64,000 bases of DNA from Acanthaster planci (taxonomy: Eukaryota > Echinodermata > Asteroidea > Valvatida > Acanthasteridae), in the NCBI RefSeq assembly GCF_001949145.1, contig NW_019091366.1:1833373-1897372 (forward strand), written 5' to 3'. Position numbers and translations under genes: made by a program. This document shows positions 40,101 through 51,407 of this stretch, piece after piece. Positions within the stretch are counted from its first letter, which is position 1. Every line of letters begins with the position of its first letter. The notes below the pieces were generated by a model. That model had not been told where the DNA came from, did no database searches, and was given only the letters and a program-made list of their open reading frames with translations.

Positions 40101-43100
40101 AAATCCATGCTAAGTTTCGGTGGATTTATGACAGCCGTTTAACCAAGTAACTGCAGCAGTTTTGATGAGAAAAAAACATCACGGGTGACTGTTTTGAGGT
40201 TTTGTCGTTTGCGTTCGGAATTTTTGGCATCTGCGTGGATAATTTGTCAAATTGACGGAAAGCCGAACAGTTAATGTTTTACGCTTACATGCTTAAGCCA
40301 GGAAGCAGCCCGTAGCTTGAACCTAATTTGGGGTTCTTAGGATTTCTTATATAGAGGTCGGGATGATGAATTGGATGAAGGCGCGGAATTTTGTTTTGCA
40401 GCCTGTCGAAAATGGTATGTCGTTGTAAACAGAAAAGCAAAGAAAACTAACAAACACAAACTAGTCAGTAAGATGTCAACACAAAGGGCCCATGTATGTA
40501 CCAAACATAAATTCTTATCTTCAGGTAAACTTCGAATTCCCAGCTTCGTGGTATACGAGACACAGACGCACTACATTGTGTCGTGTTCTACTTGCGCTCG
40601 TGTAATAACTAATAACGTTACATAGACACCACGGCAGAGAAATACCGGAGGTCCATAAAATTATATTCATTGAAATCTTTCCATGTTTATCTAAGAACTC
40701 CGGAACCCTCTTGTGTGTCGCCACAGTTTTACTTTTGGCATGACCTTTATTAGCATTTAGCAGGCATTTCATCTGTTCAGCATTATGGTATACGGGTAAA
40801 GTTTATCTTTGGGAGTGTGTGTGTGTGGATAATCAAGGAATTTATAACGGAAAACTAACCCTGGGACACTCCATTTATCTATACAGGCTAGCTGTCTTCA
40901 TACCATCTTCACGAGAGATCTGTTAACTCTTACTTAAGAATTGGATAAAGTAGCCTACCATATAAACAGGGCCGTATCGTGTTTATTTTTACAAAGATTA
41001 CATACAGAATTGTAACCACCCTGTGTGCTTCAAGATTATTAGATAAGCTGAAAGTTAGTTTACATACAGAATTGACGTCACAAGATTATATCAGTAAGAA
41101 AAGAAAATAAACTCGTCAAGGAGATATTAAATCTCCTTTACACCCAGGTCAGTGCTCAGAAATCTTCAGGCGAATCAAAAGGTCCAAAAAGAGTGTAGTT
41201 GACTTCCAAAGTCGTCAGAATATTTTAAAGAAGGTGTGCGCCATCACTTCCACAGTTACACAACTAAAATAAAAGTACAGAGAAAATGCTTAGCACCGCT
41301 CAAAGTGCATTTCTGCGATAGCCTGCATTGTTTTATTCTCTGATTTTGACACGACGGGAATCCATCGTGATGAAGCCGATTTAATTGGGCAATTATTCAC
41401 AGCCAAAGGGTCGGGGAGGGGGGTCTGACATAAACAGCGGACAAAGTATCTTTGTGCACCGGTAAGACAAATTTCTCGATCGGCTGTGCAGTTGAAAGAA
41501 AATGTCGTTGCCTACTGGGCGTCCATTTCTCCGATGATGTCTGTTCGCCCGCGTGTTGTAGGCAATATTTACTAATTGCCTTGATACAGAATAGTGTCTG
41601 AAGGTGAGAGCGTCCCGTTTGTTCCTCCAAGGGGAGCCTGCCTTAAGTTGCTATCTCTCATCTTTCTCTCATCTTTGAAGCTTCTACCCTCCCAATATCC
41701 CGCTGATGATGATGCATCAACGAAGACAAGAAAAAAGGATCGGTTAAAGCGAGAGATAACAGAGCATTAAACGCTAATTAAATGGGACCAATTTTCAAAC
41801 CCAGCTTTAGTCTGTATGGGCAGATAATTGAAAGTGCCGAGACATTTATCTCACAGAAACAAAGCAATGAACACGCAGCAACATGTTTGCCAGTTAAACT
41901 GGTGGCTGATATTTCGTTTTGTAACAGTAAAAGCGCTTAACAAATTATACCGAGGCACTTGATTGCACGTGCTCTACTGTATGCTACGTTGACTTAAAAC
42001 CGAATTGCTTTCGCAGCATCTCTCTGTTCGGTGATTTGTTCAGCAGCCAACAAAAGTGAATGGAATTCCCCTTTGACTGAATGGAGTCCAATATCCAAAG
42101 TATGACATTCTCCCTTGACTGGATGGAGCATAATAGGGTCCCGATTGAATGTCATGGATACTATATCCCATGCGTGAAGGAACATTATGCGTAATGTACT
42201 CAAGCCTTTTAGTTTCTCTTCTGATGAATAATTTTATGTAACTAATTCAATCCTTGTTCTAACAAACCATATAACAAAGTACTATTTTCATATTTCATTG
42301 CAAGGGTAATTACGTAACGGATTAAAAGCGAACCAGCACGACTTAGTCTTGCACAATCTACGTCCAGAGCTCAACGATTATTACGTTGCCCCGTGGACAT
42401 CTCTATAATTCACCCCCGCGGGACGCCGTTTAAAATCAGTGTCATGAGTGAGCTTAAAGTGACTTGGTCTGTTGGATGAAGTTATTTAGTTTCATTCTTT
42501 GACTGTAAGTTGGCGAACAGATCAAGTTTGATGAGGTAAACTTCAGCCTTGTCTGTCTCAGTTTTGTTTGTGTAATGACAGATGAACGCGTTATAATTTT
42601 TGCTTGACCTATGATGAGCATTTTCAGTTCTGGCCTCCACCAATTCCGGTACTTTTTAATAATGTATTTCCTAACAAAAAAGGAGGTCAAATATATTCGG
42701 GAAACGTGTTTCGAACTTTTTCTATCGGCCTAATTAGCATTATTCAATAGTGATTCCCTTGAATCATTTTTGTTGGTGCGCGTGTTTCACATAAAAATCC
42801 AATTACACAACCTTGTTTGGCAAAGAGCAGGGAAAAGTCACATTACAAGTCTCCGTGCAGTCCATGATGACTAGTCTGAATGATGTAAAGCAATATTTGA
42901 CAATTTGCAATGTACCAAGGCAAATAATCAATATTCAGTGAACATTCCAGTCTGTGGAGTGTGTTCTGAGATATTTGACAGCTTGAATGTGAAGGATGAA
43001 CCCATTCGACAATCCTTTGACCTTTTTCGCATGATGATGACGTTTACCTCGGTGCACGTCCTGAATGTCTCGGTTTATGTTTAACGAGCAAACCAGACGC

Positions 43101-45326
43101 GAATCAACACATACTTCGACGGTTCAACACAACCATGTGTCGACAGAGGGTTATGCACAGCTGAATGGGGCTACTTGTCCAATGTCAGATAAAGGTTTTT
43201 AAACCTCGGACCAGTGGGTGAAACACCGAGCTCTGAATATTCTAGATCATCAGTCTACAGTGTTGCATGTACTTTAATTTGAAGTTGGCGGTTAATCCAT
43301 GAGGATTTTTGCCGTTTCATGGCAAATACTTACAAAATCCCTCAATACCTGATATACCAAATGGGCACCCTCTTTCCGGCAGCATGAGTAGGCCTAATTT
43401 GTGATCTGTTCAGGATGTTGAAACATTTTTCTTGTTGATGGTAAAGCTATCAGTGATTTCAGTGAAGATTAAATATGTCCATAATGTCCATGACATCATT
43501 CCCTGCGTGCTCAAAACACCGTTGAAATCGTTTTGGATTTGTCGGCCACGCCCAGAAACAAGAAAGTTGCTAACCAGCTTTGTTACATTTTAATGGAAAA
43601 TGCCACAGCAAAAACTAGAGTCAAAGGAACAAAAACCTTCAAAACATGCTGCATTCCGCACTTTTCTTGGATCAGATATGTAGAGAGAAAAAAATGTAAC
43701 GATGTTATATTTAATAAAGACGTTAAAGCATTTCTAATATCATTCTTGAATGACTTACAAAATTAAGGTTAAAAGAACTAATGTCAGGAGTGGGATTCGA
43801 ACCCACGCCTACAGAGTAGACTACGACCTGAACGTAGCGCCTTAGACCGCTCGGCCATCCTGACTTCGCACCTTAGATTGTATCAATATTGCATTAATCG
43901 CATGGCTGGGCATAACGACCCAGCATTTCACAAGAAGTAGAATTTGTTGCACAATAGACCTACTGCGATTTAACTCTGGAAACGGCCGTCTGTATCGGCC
44001 TAATGGGTTCGTGAAGGTGCGTGGCCCGCGCCGCAGCATTATTATTATGATGAAAAATACAGGCACGCAGCATTCACGAGGTATGCATGATGATCTAAAC
44101 ACAAGATGGATTGACTGGTCTTGTCATAGATTTGATAACGAAATTCTAAAGAAATGTGACTAGTTGCGGCTGCGCTTTATTTAGTTCAGTTTGCGGAAAG
44201 GTTGTTTCCGCAAACTGGCAAAAGGGCCAGATTGCATGTGTGGCTTGAAATCGGGTCAGTAAACCATGGGATCAGACCTGATGTACAAATAGTTTGTTTA
44301 CAAAAAACTATGAACATCAAAAGACAGCTCCAAGAACAGAAGAGACTCTGTAACAGGAAAAGTAAGGCAGAGAAAAATGATAGTGATCGAGCAAAGCAGC
44401 AAAGTGGCGGTTGACGATTTTGATCAAAGACGGGCTCCACTTGATTCCAAGAAACATTTTGTTATAATGTGGGAAGTACAATAGACAGTGCTGAGTGAAT
44501 CTTAAGATGTAACATTATCTTCCCCCTTTGTCTACCAACAGGGTACGGCAACATAGCTCCCGTGACGATTGGTGGTCGGGTTTTCTGCATGATCTACGCT
44601 GTGTTTGGCATCGCTATGCTTCTCTTGGTTCTGGCCAGCATTGGCTCACTCTTTGCACGTGGAGCCACACTGACGTATCGCCTCCTTCACATGAACATTG
44701 CAATGGCTAAGGGCGCTCCTCCTCCAAAGAAGAAAAAAAAGCTGCGTGCGGTTCGTGTCCCGGCACCAGCAGAAGGCGGTACAGAAGGGGTACAGATGAC
44801 AGACAAACAGACCAATGGGTCAACGGAACAGCCACCAAGCATGGATGACGTCATCAAAGAAATTTGGAGCCAAGAGCCCGGAATTGACCAAGGCGATATG
44901 CCGCCCATGCATGTTATGACTCTCAAAGGTAAATCCGAGGACGGGGCTGGCCCCGCCCAAAGAGACAACGCGGGTACCAGTAATGACGACGAAGAAGAGA
45001 ACGATCAAGTGGATATACCACTGTCTATCGTTCTAATATTTGCTTTGATGTACGTGTGCATGCTGGCTGGACTACTTTGTCTGTGGGAAAACCAGTGGAA
45101 CTACTTCGATGCTTTCTACTTCTCCTTCATTACCTTGACAACCATTGGATTCGGTGACCTGGTACCCGAACATCAGAAGAACCTTTTGGGTTGCACTTTT
45201 TTCATTCTACTCGGCATGGCCATTATGTCCATGTGCATTGCGCTTGCGCAGGAGATCATCACCAAGAAAGTTGCGTGGATCAGTGAAAAAGTGGGCGTGG
45301 CTTTGATAAAGGCAAAACCCACGTAG
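21577..45326 (+). CDS. two-pore-domain K+ channel (K2P, TRESK/KCNK18-like), alternative first exons
   Basis: K2P channels pass background K+ current at the plasma membrane as dimers, each subunit having four helices and two pore loops. Here two first exons (21577-22141 and 38235-38676) both end in phase 1 inside the first Gly codon of the GYG filter, and both fit the single shared exon 44542-45326. Joined, they give 449- and 408-residue proteins with filter 1 TIGYGN and filter 2 TIGFGD. A long M2-M3 cytosolic loop and the VDIPLSIVL segment just before M3 resemble vertebrate TRESK. The calcineurin docking motif of TRESK is not evident. No other pore exon was seen in the 22-kb intron, which argues for one gene with two promoters rather than two genes, but only transcripts can settle it. 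A candidate AATAAA is at 46372. Confidence 0.9.
26573..26586 (+). promoter_or_regulatory. RFX X-box motif
   Basis: GTTGCTATAGTAAC fits the 14-bp X-box consensus (RYYNYYWWRRNRAC) at every position, with the two half-sites in inverted orientation. RFX factors act through such sites in ciliated and sensory cells. It is isolated in the channel intron, so function is unknown. Confidence 0.35.
28696..28917. mobile_element. MITE with CACTGTAAAAA termini and CATGCA target duplication
   Basis: The element at 28702-28911 begins CACTGTAAAAAGGTTGGTCAA and ends with the imperfect inverse TTGACCAACG...TTTTTACAGTG. The same 6 bp, CATGCA, stands directly outside each end (28696-28701 and 28912-28917). The interior repeats CCAATATTTGG/GGTCAATATT words. 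It is non-coding. The superfamily cannot be assigned from the ends alone. Confidence 0.75.
31415..31524. repeat. long inverted repeat (47-bp arms, 16-bp loop)
   Basis: The arms 31415-31461 and 31478-31524 pair along their whole length with about four mismatches around a 16-base centre (GTCGACCC facing GGGTCGAC). This could be a fold-back transposon remnant, or a transcribed hairpin if it lies in a stable RNA. Apparent peptides here on both strands are just the palindrome read twice. Confidence 0.8.
32553..32907 (+). mobile_element. tRNA-derived SINE with intact target-site duplication
   Basis: The 341-bp element (32560-32900) starts with a tRNA-like head carrying an RNA polymerase III B box (GGTTCGATTCC at 32607-32617) within the arm CCCGGGTTCGATTCCCGG. 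A 200-bp body and an (ATT)n tail follow. The 7-bp duplication AAACTCA flanks it exactly (32553-32559 and 32901-32907). The intact duplication points to a fairly recent insertion by an unseen LINE. Open frames across it are chance. Confidence 0.85.
37200..37778 (-). pseudogene. possible degraded coding sequence, unrecognised
   Basis: Three overlapping minus-strand frames (37512-37778, 37349-37564, 37200-37409) together give about 190 residues with protein-like composition (for example WSHDEIMYTRGREL and VGCLVRMNETQIATRHE). The base composition is richer in GC than the flanks. No frame is intact and I do not recognise a family. It may be a decayed transposon or retrocopy, or nothing. Confidence 0.2.
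38235..38676 (+). CDS. K2P alternative first exon B (N-terminus, M1, cap, pore helix 1)
   Basis: It encodes 147 residues plus one base from an ATG at 38235; an in-frame TAG lies at 38211-38213. The N-terminus (1-36) is acidic, unlike the basic one of exon A. M1 spans about 37-61 (YVALFICLVVYVCIGAGVF). The cap is shorter, with one sequon (N90) and no cysteine. The pore helix WTFVGALFFSCTVISTIG shares GALFFS.TVISTIG with exon A. An RR(E)DFL motif at 80-85 lines up with RRDFL at 93-97 of exon A, so the exons look like diverged duplicates. The donor is G|GTAGGT in the same phase 1. Confidence 0.93.
38677..44541 (+). other. K2P intron between exon B and the shared exon
   Basis: 5.9 kb without a recognisable coding exon. 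It contains the antisense tRNA-Leu gene at 43782-43864. A direct repeat (TTACATACAGAATTG with CAAGATTAT) occurs about 65 bp apart near 40998 and 41061. Otherwise I see nothing that can be supported. Confidence 0.6.
43782..43864 (-). tRNA. tRNA-Leu (anticodon CAG)
   Basis: The 83-nt cloverleaf has acceptor stem GTCAGGA/TCCTGAC with discriminator A, A box TGGCCGAGCGG, anticodon stem CTACG/CGTAG around loop TTCAGGT (anticodon CAG), the long variable arm of a type II tRNA, and T arm GTGGG-TTCGAAT-CCCAC with the B box. There is no intron. A run of four T follows within about 10 nt as polymerase III terminator. It is nearly the same as vertebrate tRNA-Leu(CAG). It lies antisense in the last channel intron. 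Confidence 0.97.
44542..45326 (+). CDS. K2P shared last exon (filter 1, M2, loop, M3, P2, M4)
   Basis: It begins after CCAACAG at 44541 and completes the split glycine as GYGNIAPVTIGGRVFC. In isoform A numbering, M2 spans about 200-224. The cytosolic loop (229-345) carries PPPKKKKKLR and an acidic stretch NDDEEEND. M3 spans about 348-371, P2 (WNYFDAFYFSFITLTTIGFGD) about 374-394, and M4 about 403-427. A short basic tail ends at a TAG at 45324-45326. The long M2-M3 loop with a tiny C-terminal tail is the TRESK layout, whereas most K2P channels have the reverse. Confidence 0.96.
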
Positions 45327-47661
45327 CATACGAAATGAAAGGAAACTTTACTTACTTTCGCGTTTTGCACAATTACCGCGATAACTTAAAGTTTTCAATA
45401 TTAAGTTCAAAAGGTTGTCTGAGCTCAAAGGCCAAGTATAATATTCTAAACCATGATTTTACGGCCTTTGAATAATCGCAACTGTTGAAAAAAGTGCACG
45501 TCATCGTATTGCAGTAAATGACAACAGGTGTTCATGCACATAACAAATACATTTTTCCTTGATTGAATTCAAAGGTTTATAAGTTTCTAAAGCTGCTAAA
45601 GATTTGTTGCAATGGCTCATTGTTTAGTTGTACCTAGATATAAGCAAAAGTATTTTGACGGGGTCACATTTAGTACACCATAAATAAGACAAAAGTATTT
45701 GAATGTTTCCCAAAGTGCCACAAGTTAACGTACACGCATATTCAATGCACTTCTTGTTCACATAGGTTAATTTACAAAAGAAAGTCAACTGGGAAAGGAG
45801 AGATTATAGTGCCATTGGGGATAAAAGGGGGGGGGGTTGACTTGCCTGGCCATGAACATTTGAAAGGCGGGGGGTTCACCATGACCCTATACATGTATAG
45901 GGGTCAATGTTCATATTGATGCACATGTGTAATATGTATTTAGAATGTCATATTTATTACTTTTAAAATAATATTTCCCCTTTTTTGAGTGATATTGAAT
46001 GCATTAGTCCTTGGAAGTCCGAAAAATTCTTCACAATCCGTAATAATTCGTGTGCTCACTACAAAAAAGTGTTTGTGTGTGTGGATGGGGGGGTGATTTA
46101 ATAGCACCCCCCCAAAAAAAGGTGAAAGGATATACACCCCCAACCCCCGGGATTTACGCCCATGAATTGAATATGCATCTCTGTTGTTTCCCGTGTTTAA
46201 CATGCATAATATTTCAAGTCATAACATTCTGAATCAGTGGTGAAGTCTGGAGTATTGCTTTACGAAGACCCTGGATGCCATCTTGCCTCTTGTGCGACCA
46301 TTGAATTTGTCCTCGTTTTGTCACAAGGCGTCCTCTGTTGATCACAAGCGTAGTTCAGTCATCTAATATCAAATAAAATAGAAATTCTGTTTATGGGTAT
46401 CATATAGAAACACCCTCAAGCAAACCAGTGATTGCCGACACATATAAACCTGTCTAGCCTTAAAAGAGAAATTGTGCTGTCTTATATTTTTGGAATATGG
46501 ATCTTTTGGCATTGAAACTGGTATTGAAGCATTCATATAATGTAGTTCGTTTCGGCAAGATTTGACGAAAAACCTTCAAAATTAAAAATAGGTCATGAAT
46601 AATTATGTAGCCTGTAAATAATTGACTTGCACATCGATTTATGAGTGTCCAGATAATAATTGCACTGCCGTTGCTTCTCGGATTGTTGAATGTTTAAAAA
46701 AAACACGTACATAAAATCAATGGAATAGAAAGATAATTGTAAAGTTTCGCTGTGAAAAGAGCCTCTGTATCTGTAATTAAAATGTTTCAAAGCAAATATC
46801 GAAATGGCAATACTTGGGTCAATGCATGCAGTCGTATATACATGTATCTGAGAATTTATAGAATTCTTTCCAGGAAATTGGCGCGAAGACAGCAACGCAT
46901 TTTCTGTAAGCCATAACATCCGGTTCCATGAGCGTACATTTTCATTTTGTATCATGTGTAATACTTAAAAATAAAAGGAAAATATTTATAACTTAAAGGG
47001 TCAGCTCCATTGTGATTACCCAGTGTTCTCGAATTAACGCTTTGTTGTTTCGATAACTAGCAGTGGCGTATTCAGGCTTTGGGTAATGGGGGAAGGGTAA
47101 ACTGGGGATTTTCTCTAAAATCGACGGTCAACTTTTTTCGCCCGTAAAGGTATCCTTATTCTTGCATATTTCTGTGTTTAGGCCTATACCAATTCTGGAG
47201 CGTTGGGGCTTCCACTTGTTCACAAAATTTCAACGTGCGAGGAGGAATCTTCCTCCCCCTCACACACCACAGAATGGAAACTTTAAGTACCATGGTGGCG
47301 CCCTTCTAAATTAAATTTTACGAAAAAGTCCCCGCCCCCTTTAGGCATTCGTCTAACGGACAGTGGAGGAAGAGGAGACCAGTCTAAGTAGGAACAAGTA
47401 CAAAATACACATACATGTACATGTACTTACGTGAAAACAGCTCGAGCGCCACCTTCAAAATTTTCGATAAAACCGTGCCCCGTTATTTTTCTCTGTAAAA
47501 TTATTAAAACAGACACATCTCCTCCAACATATTCGGCACCTCACAGCTTCAAGACATTTCATTTGCAGGAACTGCAATACGACTTTCAAGGTGTCCAACG
47601 CCACACACTGCTACAAGCCTGTCCCCACCCCCACTCACATAGAACGCCATCACGTCGTACA
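45327..47661. other. K2P 3' flank
   Basis: Presumed 3' UTR followed by intergenic sequence. AATAAA at 46372-46377 is a candidate polyadenylation signal, about 1.05 kb after the stop. G-rich and C-rich homopolymer patches lie near 45828 and 46090. No coding region is supported. Confidence 0.45.
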
Positions 47662-48270
47662 TTATGTGGACTTCTTTCGTGCAGAAGTCAAAACATTGTA
47701 TGCCACACGCCAGCACACCCACACCAAGTGACAAAACGTCAAGGTTCCTTCGCATGCAACATATTCTACCGTCACCACTGACAATGAAACGTTTAACACA
47801 ACCTTCAAACAAACAAAACACAAGTAAATGACACTTAAACAAAACACATGTAAGACAAAATGACTTCCAAACGACAAACAACAAACACTTGCCAATAACA
47901 TGTAAAGACAGTGACATGAAACTGGCTTGTGCCGTAAGACAGCCACAGGAATCTGATCTCTTTTTTGACGTTGTGTGGCCCTGAAGAGGGCCGAAAAAAA
48001 GAAGACAGAAGACTCATGGTAGAAGTCCATCATACGAGAAGACAAAATGGTTGAAGGACTCTGCTGACGAGATGCTATACTGCTGCTTAGAGAAAGTTGT
48101 TTCCATGCCAATGCGGTCTGCATCATCAAAGACTTGTGACGATGGCTTGGCGAGTGTCTTTTCTCACTTTGTTCACAGTTCTTTGCAAAAGGATTGATTT
48201 TGTAAAGACTGGAGCTGCAATCTGCAATCGATATCACTGACATTGGGGAAGATACTGAAGAACTGTCCAT
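47662..48270 (-). CDS. hypothetical 202-residue open reading frame
   Basis: The frame starts at an ATG at 48270 in a strong context (CACCATGG) just after a possible acceptor (TCTGCAG). The first 95 residues are hydrophilic and Ser-rich (SSVSSPMSVISIADCSSS). The rest is hydrophobic and Cys/Val/Leu-rich, and reads like translated T/G-rich non-coding DNA. I recognise no family. It may be a small gene, a long exon whose real part is the N-terminal half, or chance. It is the longest unexplained frame in the window. Confidence 0.3.
   Translation of the reverse strand: MDSSSVSSPMSVISIADCSSSLYKINPFAKNCEQSEKRHSPSHRHKSLMMQTALAWKQLSLSSSIASRQQSPSTILSSRMMDFYHESSVFFFSALFRATQRQKRDQIPVAVLRHKPVSCHCLYMLLASVCCLSFGSHFVLHVFCLSVIYLCFVCLKVVLNVSLSVVTVEYVACEGTLTFCHLVWVCWRVAYNVLTSARKKST
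47977..47992 (-). other. histone-type 3' stem-loop-like hairpin
   Basis: On the minus strand GGCCCT-CTTC-AGGGCC is followed by ACACA, then AACGTCAAAAAAGAG. The 6-bp stem, 4-base loop, ACA flank and purine-rich downstream element resemble the processing signal of replication-dependent histone mRNAs. The first loop base (C instead of U) and the T-rich 5' flank deviate. No histone reading frame precedes it. Confidence 0.3.
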
Positions 48271-51200
48271 GGTGAATCTGCAGACTGCTTGGAATTTACA
48301 CGCTAAATGTACACTTACAACATTCTTACAATTAATGCTACAGTTAAATTTAACAGCAAAGAAACATTTAAACCCCTTTTGATATAAAACTTACATTTAC
48401 TTCAACTGTGTAAAAAAAAAGTTTTGACGGCAAGAACATCAATCTTTGGAATTTTCTTCAAAGGTGGATGTCCTTCGAAATACTTTGTAGGAACAACCAT
48501 TTCCATGAGATACTTGACAAACGTCATGTATAATGCACATTTTTAGATTCAAATAAATTGTGTTTTATTTCACATCAATCTCAAATTCTAAAGCGTTCTT
48601 TTAATCTTGAGTTTGACAACGAACTGGCCATTCAATAGGCTGAAATGAAGATTGCTTAGTACCTCTTGAAATGTTTGTTAATGCGAAAGCACACTTCATA
48701 TCAGAAAGGAATGTTACTAGAAAATGCAAATTAGGCTAATGATATTTTCACAACCGAATTTGGATTCAATAAAATACCTCGATTAAAATGTCAGCAAGGG
48801 TAAAGATGAAAAAGATTCAACCATAAAACATGCACAGATTGACAAGAATATAAAAATCAGTGCTCTAGAATATGTGATTGTCAATATTCTGATCACGGTG
48901 CTACGCATCCCCTCCATATTCCTATGCATACAGATTACCCTTTTGAGGAAAAAAGAAACAGAACGATATGAATCTGTTTAGGAAACATCTGGGTCAAGAG
49001 GCCAATCTGTAGGAAGTGTGCTTCCTCTCTTAAAACAAGAAGAAAAGTAAAAGAAAGGTAATGTCTTGCTCAGATATACAAATTGAGTCCAGGAAAACAC
49101 GCGTACAAAACCTGGAATCAAGTTTTCTTCTGAAATAAAACTGTTTTGGTACAATGCAAACAGTTTGAACATCTAAACTTCATTACATGAAAAACTTAAT
49201 CTTACGTTAATCTTTGGCATAATTTGGCAGCATGATCTCCCATAAAATGGTAAGTTTATGTTGTCAGCAGAGTTATGGGATGTTTTGGAAGCAAAGAGAA
49301 GAGAACCAGGTACAGTAAAGAGAGATGAGATTACACAAAACACACACACAAAAAAAACCAAACAAAGGAACAATCGAATTGATTTCATACCAATTGCAGT
49401 TTCAACTTGTGGCCAGCCACTAAGAAGTACAGACAAGGATTTTTAGACACATACATTTTCCCCCGGCTATGATTTCTTTATGGTAGGATTTGTTCTCCCC
49501 CTTTTGGTGGGGTTTGTACTTCGGGCGTTATGCCACATGAATCAAATGATTCACGGATAAAAACACTTTGGACAAACAAATGATTAGATACATCTTCTAC
49601 ATATATTCTGTATCGTCGATGTGAATCCCAATAATTTCCTTGTTAGTGACTGCTCACTTTCAATGTATTTCAAGTTTCTGCAAGTGGAAAGCATAAATGA
49701 TTTTTGGATGTTCAGACACTAAATTAGAGATTGAGAAATATGGAAATACTTTTGAGATTTAACCCTGTTGGAATGTGTTTTGAAAGATATTCTTCAAATT
49801 CAACTTGATGCACATGTATTGTGGAATTCAAATGCAGATTTCTGCACACTTGTGGGATAACCGATTAGAAAAGGAACCATGTATGCTTTCCACCTGTTCC
49901 TTTCTTTAACACAAAGACTTTTTAACAAATTTCCAAGGAATCAATAAACTCTCAATCTGAAGCTTTGTAACAAGTATCTTAATGCAACTTTTGTCCTTGA
50001 CCAAGCTTCACACATGCCCGGCATGCTTTTGAACTACGGGTATTTGCATTGCATGATTCCAGTGCAATTCTCGGTCTTATTGAATTCTCAAGACAGAAGG
50101 GAAAAAGCATTGCTCACCTTTTTGTGACTTTTTGAGCTTCACGGCAAGATCTTCAGAGATTGTTCACATTTCCCACTCAAATACACCAGGAATTAGTAAA
50201 AAAATTTAATAAAAGTGGGAACCTTAAAGTTCTTTAACATCTGAATATCTTAAACAGATACTCAACAAAGCTCGGTGTCACTTTGCCTTTACATCACCAT
50301 CACCTGGTTCATAACGACTCGAGAATGTGAGATTTAATGCACAAAATCCAGGGCTTTTGGCAGGACAGCTGCATTCAGAGTCTCGTTTCTGTAAGATAGC
50401 ACCATACATAAAATGTGCACATTGTATCAATAAAAAGTACTGCTCCATCAATATTTACATATACATGTATCATCAAGTTACGCAATACATGAGACAATGT
50501 ACATCTTATAAAAATACTCTTCTTATGGTTACAAGGTCAGCAGGATTGACCATTGGCCTGACATCATGCTGGACATGGCACTCATTGCTCTCTTTTCAAA
50601 GCTTCAAACTGTGTTTTAGGAAAGCTGGGTGATAATATGCACAGTGTAATCGTACAGGGTTGACAAAAAATTTCCAATTGCCTCTGACTAACCTGGATAG
50701 CATACTGATTTACTGTTTTTGGTACCGTTCCTGATGAAAGCCTGAATGAGAAACAGGCATCCTTGAATCCTAAATTTGTAGATGGTGTTTTTGACACCAG
50801 TTCTGGTTGAACACTACACTGTGCATATTCCATAACAAAAGCTTTAAAACTTTCTCACCCTGCCAAATGGAAGGATTTACAAATGTCTATTTTATACAAG
50901 TATTTACAATAACCAATGTTCTAGAAAAAGGTACAAACATTATATAATGTTGTCCATAAAATCCTTGAAAGCATGATTTTCTTCATTGCCTCAATGAAAT
51001 GAATTTCAACATATCTCAACCATTCCTTTGTCAATCCTGCAATCAAGTCAAAAGGTTAACTCTTTACACCACACTTTAATAACTGTCTCCGAAAAGGGAT
51101 TCAAAATGTTTCGCATGGTCATCTTCCTAAAGAAACATCTCAAAAAAAGCTTTTCTTTTTTAATCTGACAATTCAGTTGAAGATTATGAAGGTTATGATC

Positions 51201-51407
51201 ACTTTGTCATACTCATAGGATTGTTACAAAACAATGTTAGTGTAAACTTTTTCCTTTCGGGTGGGAAGTAAAGAAATCACATTTCAAGTGAATGGTTCAC
51301 GGAGACAGGAATTAACAATGAAGTTTCTATCGAAAACCTTTGCCACAAAAAGTACAGCCCTGCATACAAAAACAAGGCCTGTTTGGTCGTATTGGTTGGT
51401 CACTCAT
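48271..51407 (-). other. probable PNRC 3' UTR and downstream sequence
   Basis: No coding region is supported in 3.1 kb downstream of the PNRC stop. A minus-strand AATAAA at 48564-48569 is one candidate polyadenylation signal, which would make a 2.8-kb 3' UTR. The region is AT-rich. Confidence 0.4.

Noticed and set aside
47431..47781. 116-codon plus-strand open frame
   Set aside because: It has low-complexity His/Pro/Thr composition, no ATG context and no family, and overlaps another frame on the opposite strand.
47992..48270. Histone gene upstream of the hairpin
   Set aside because: None of the three minus-strand frames shows histone sequence.
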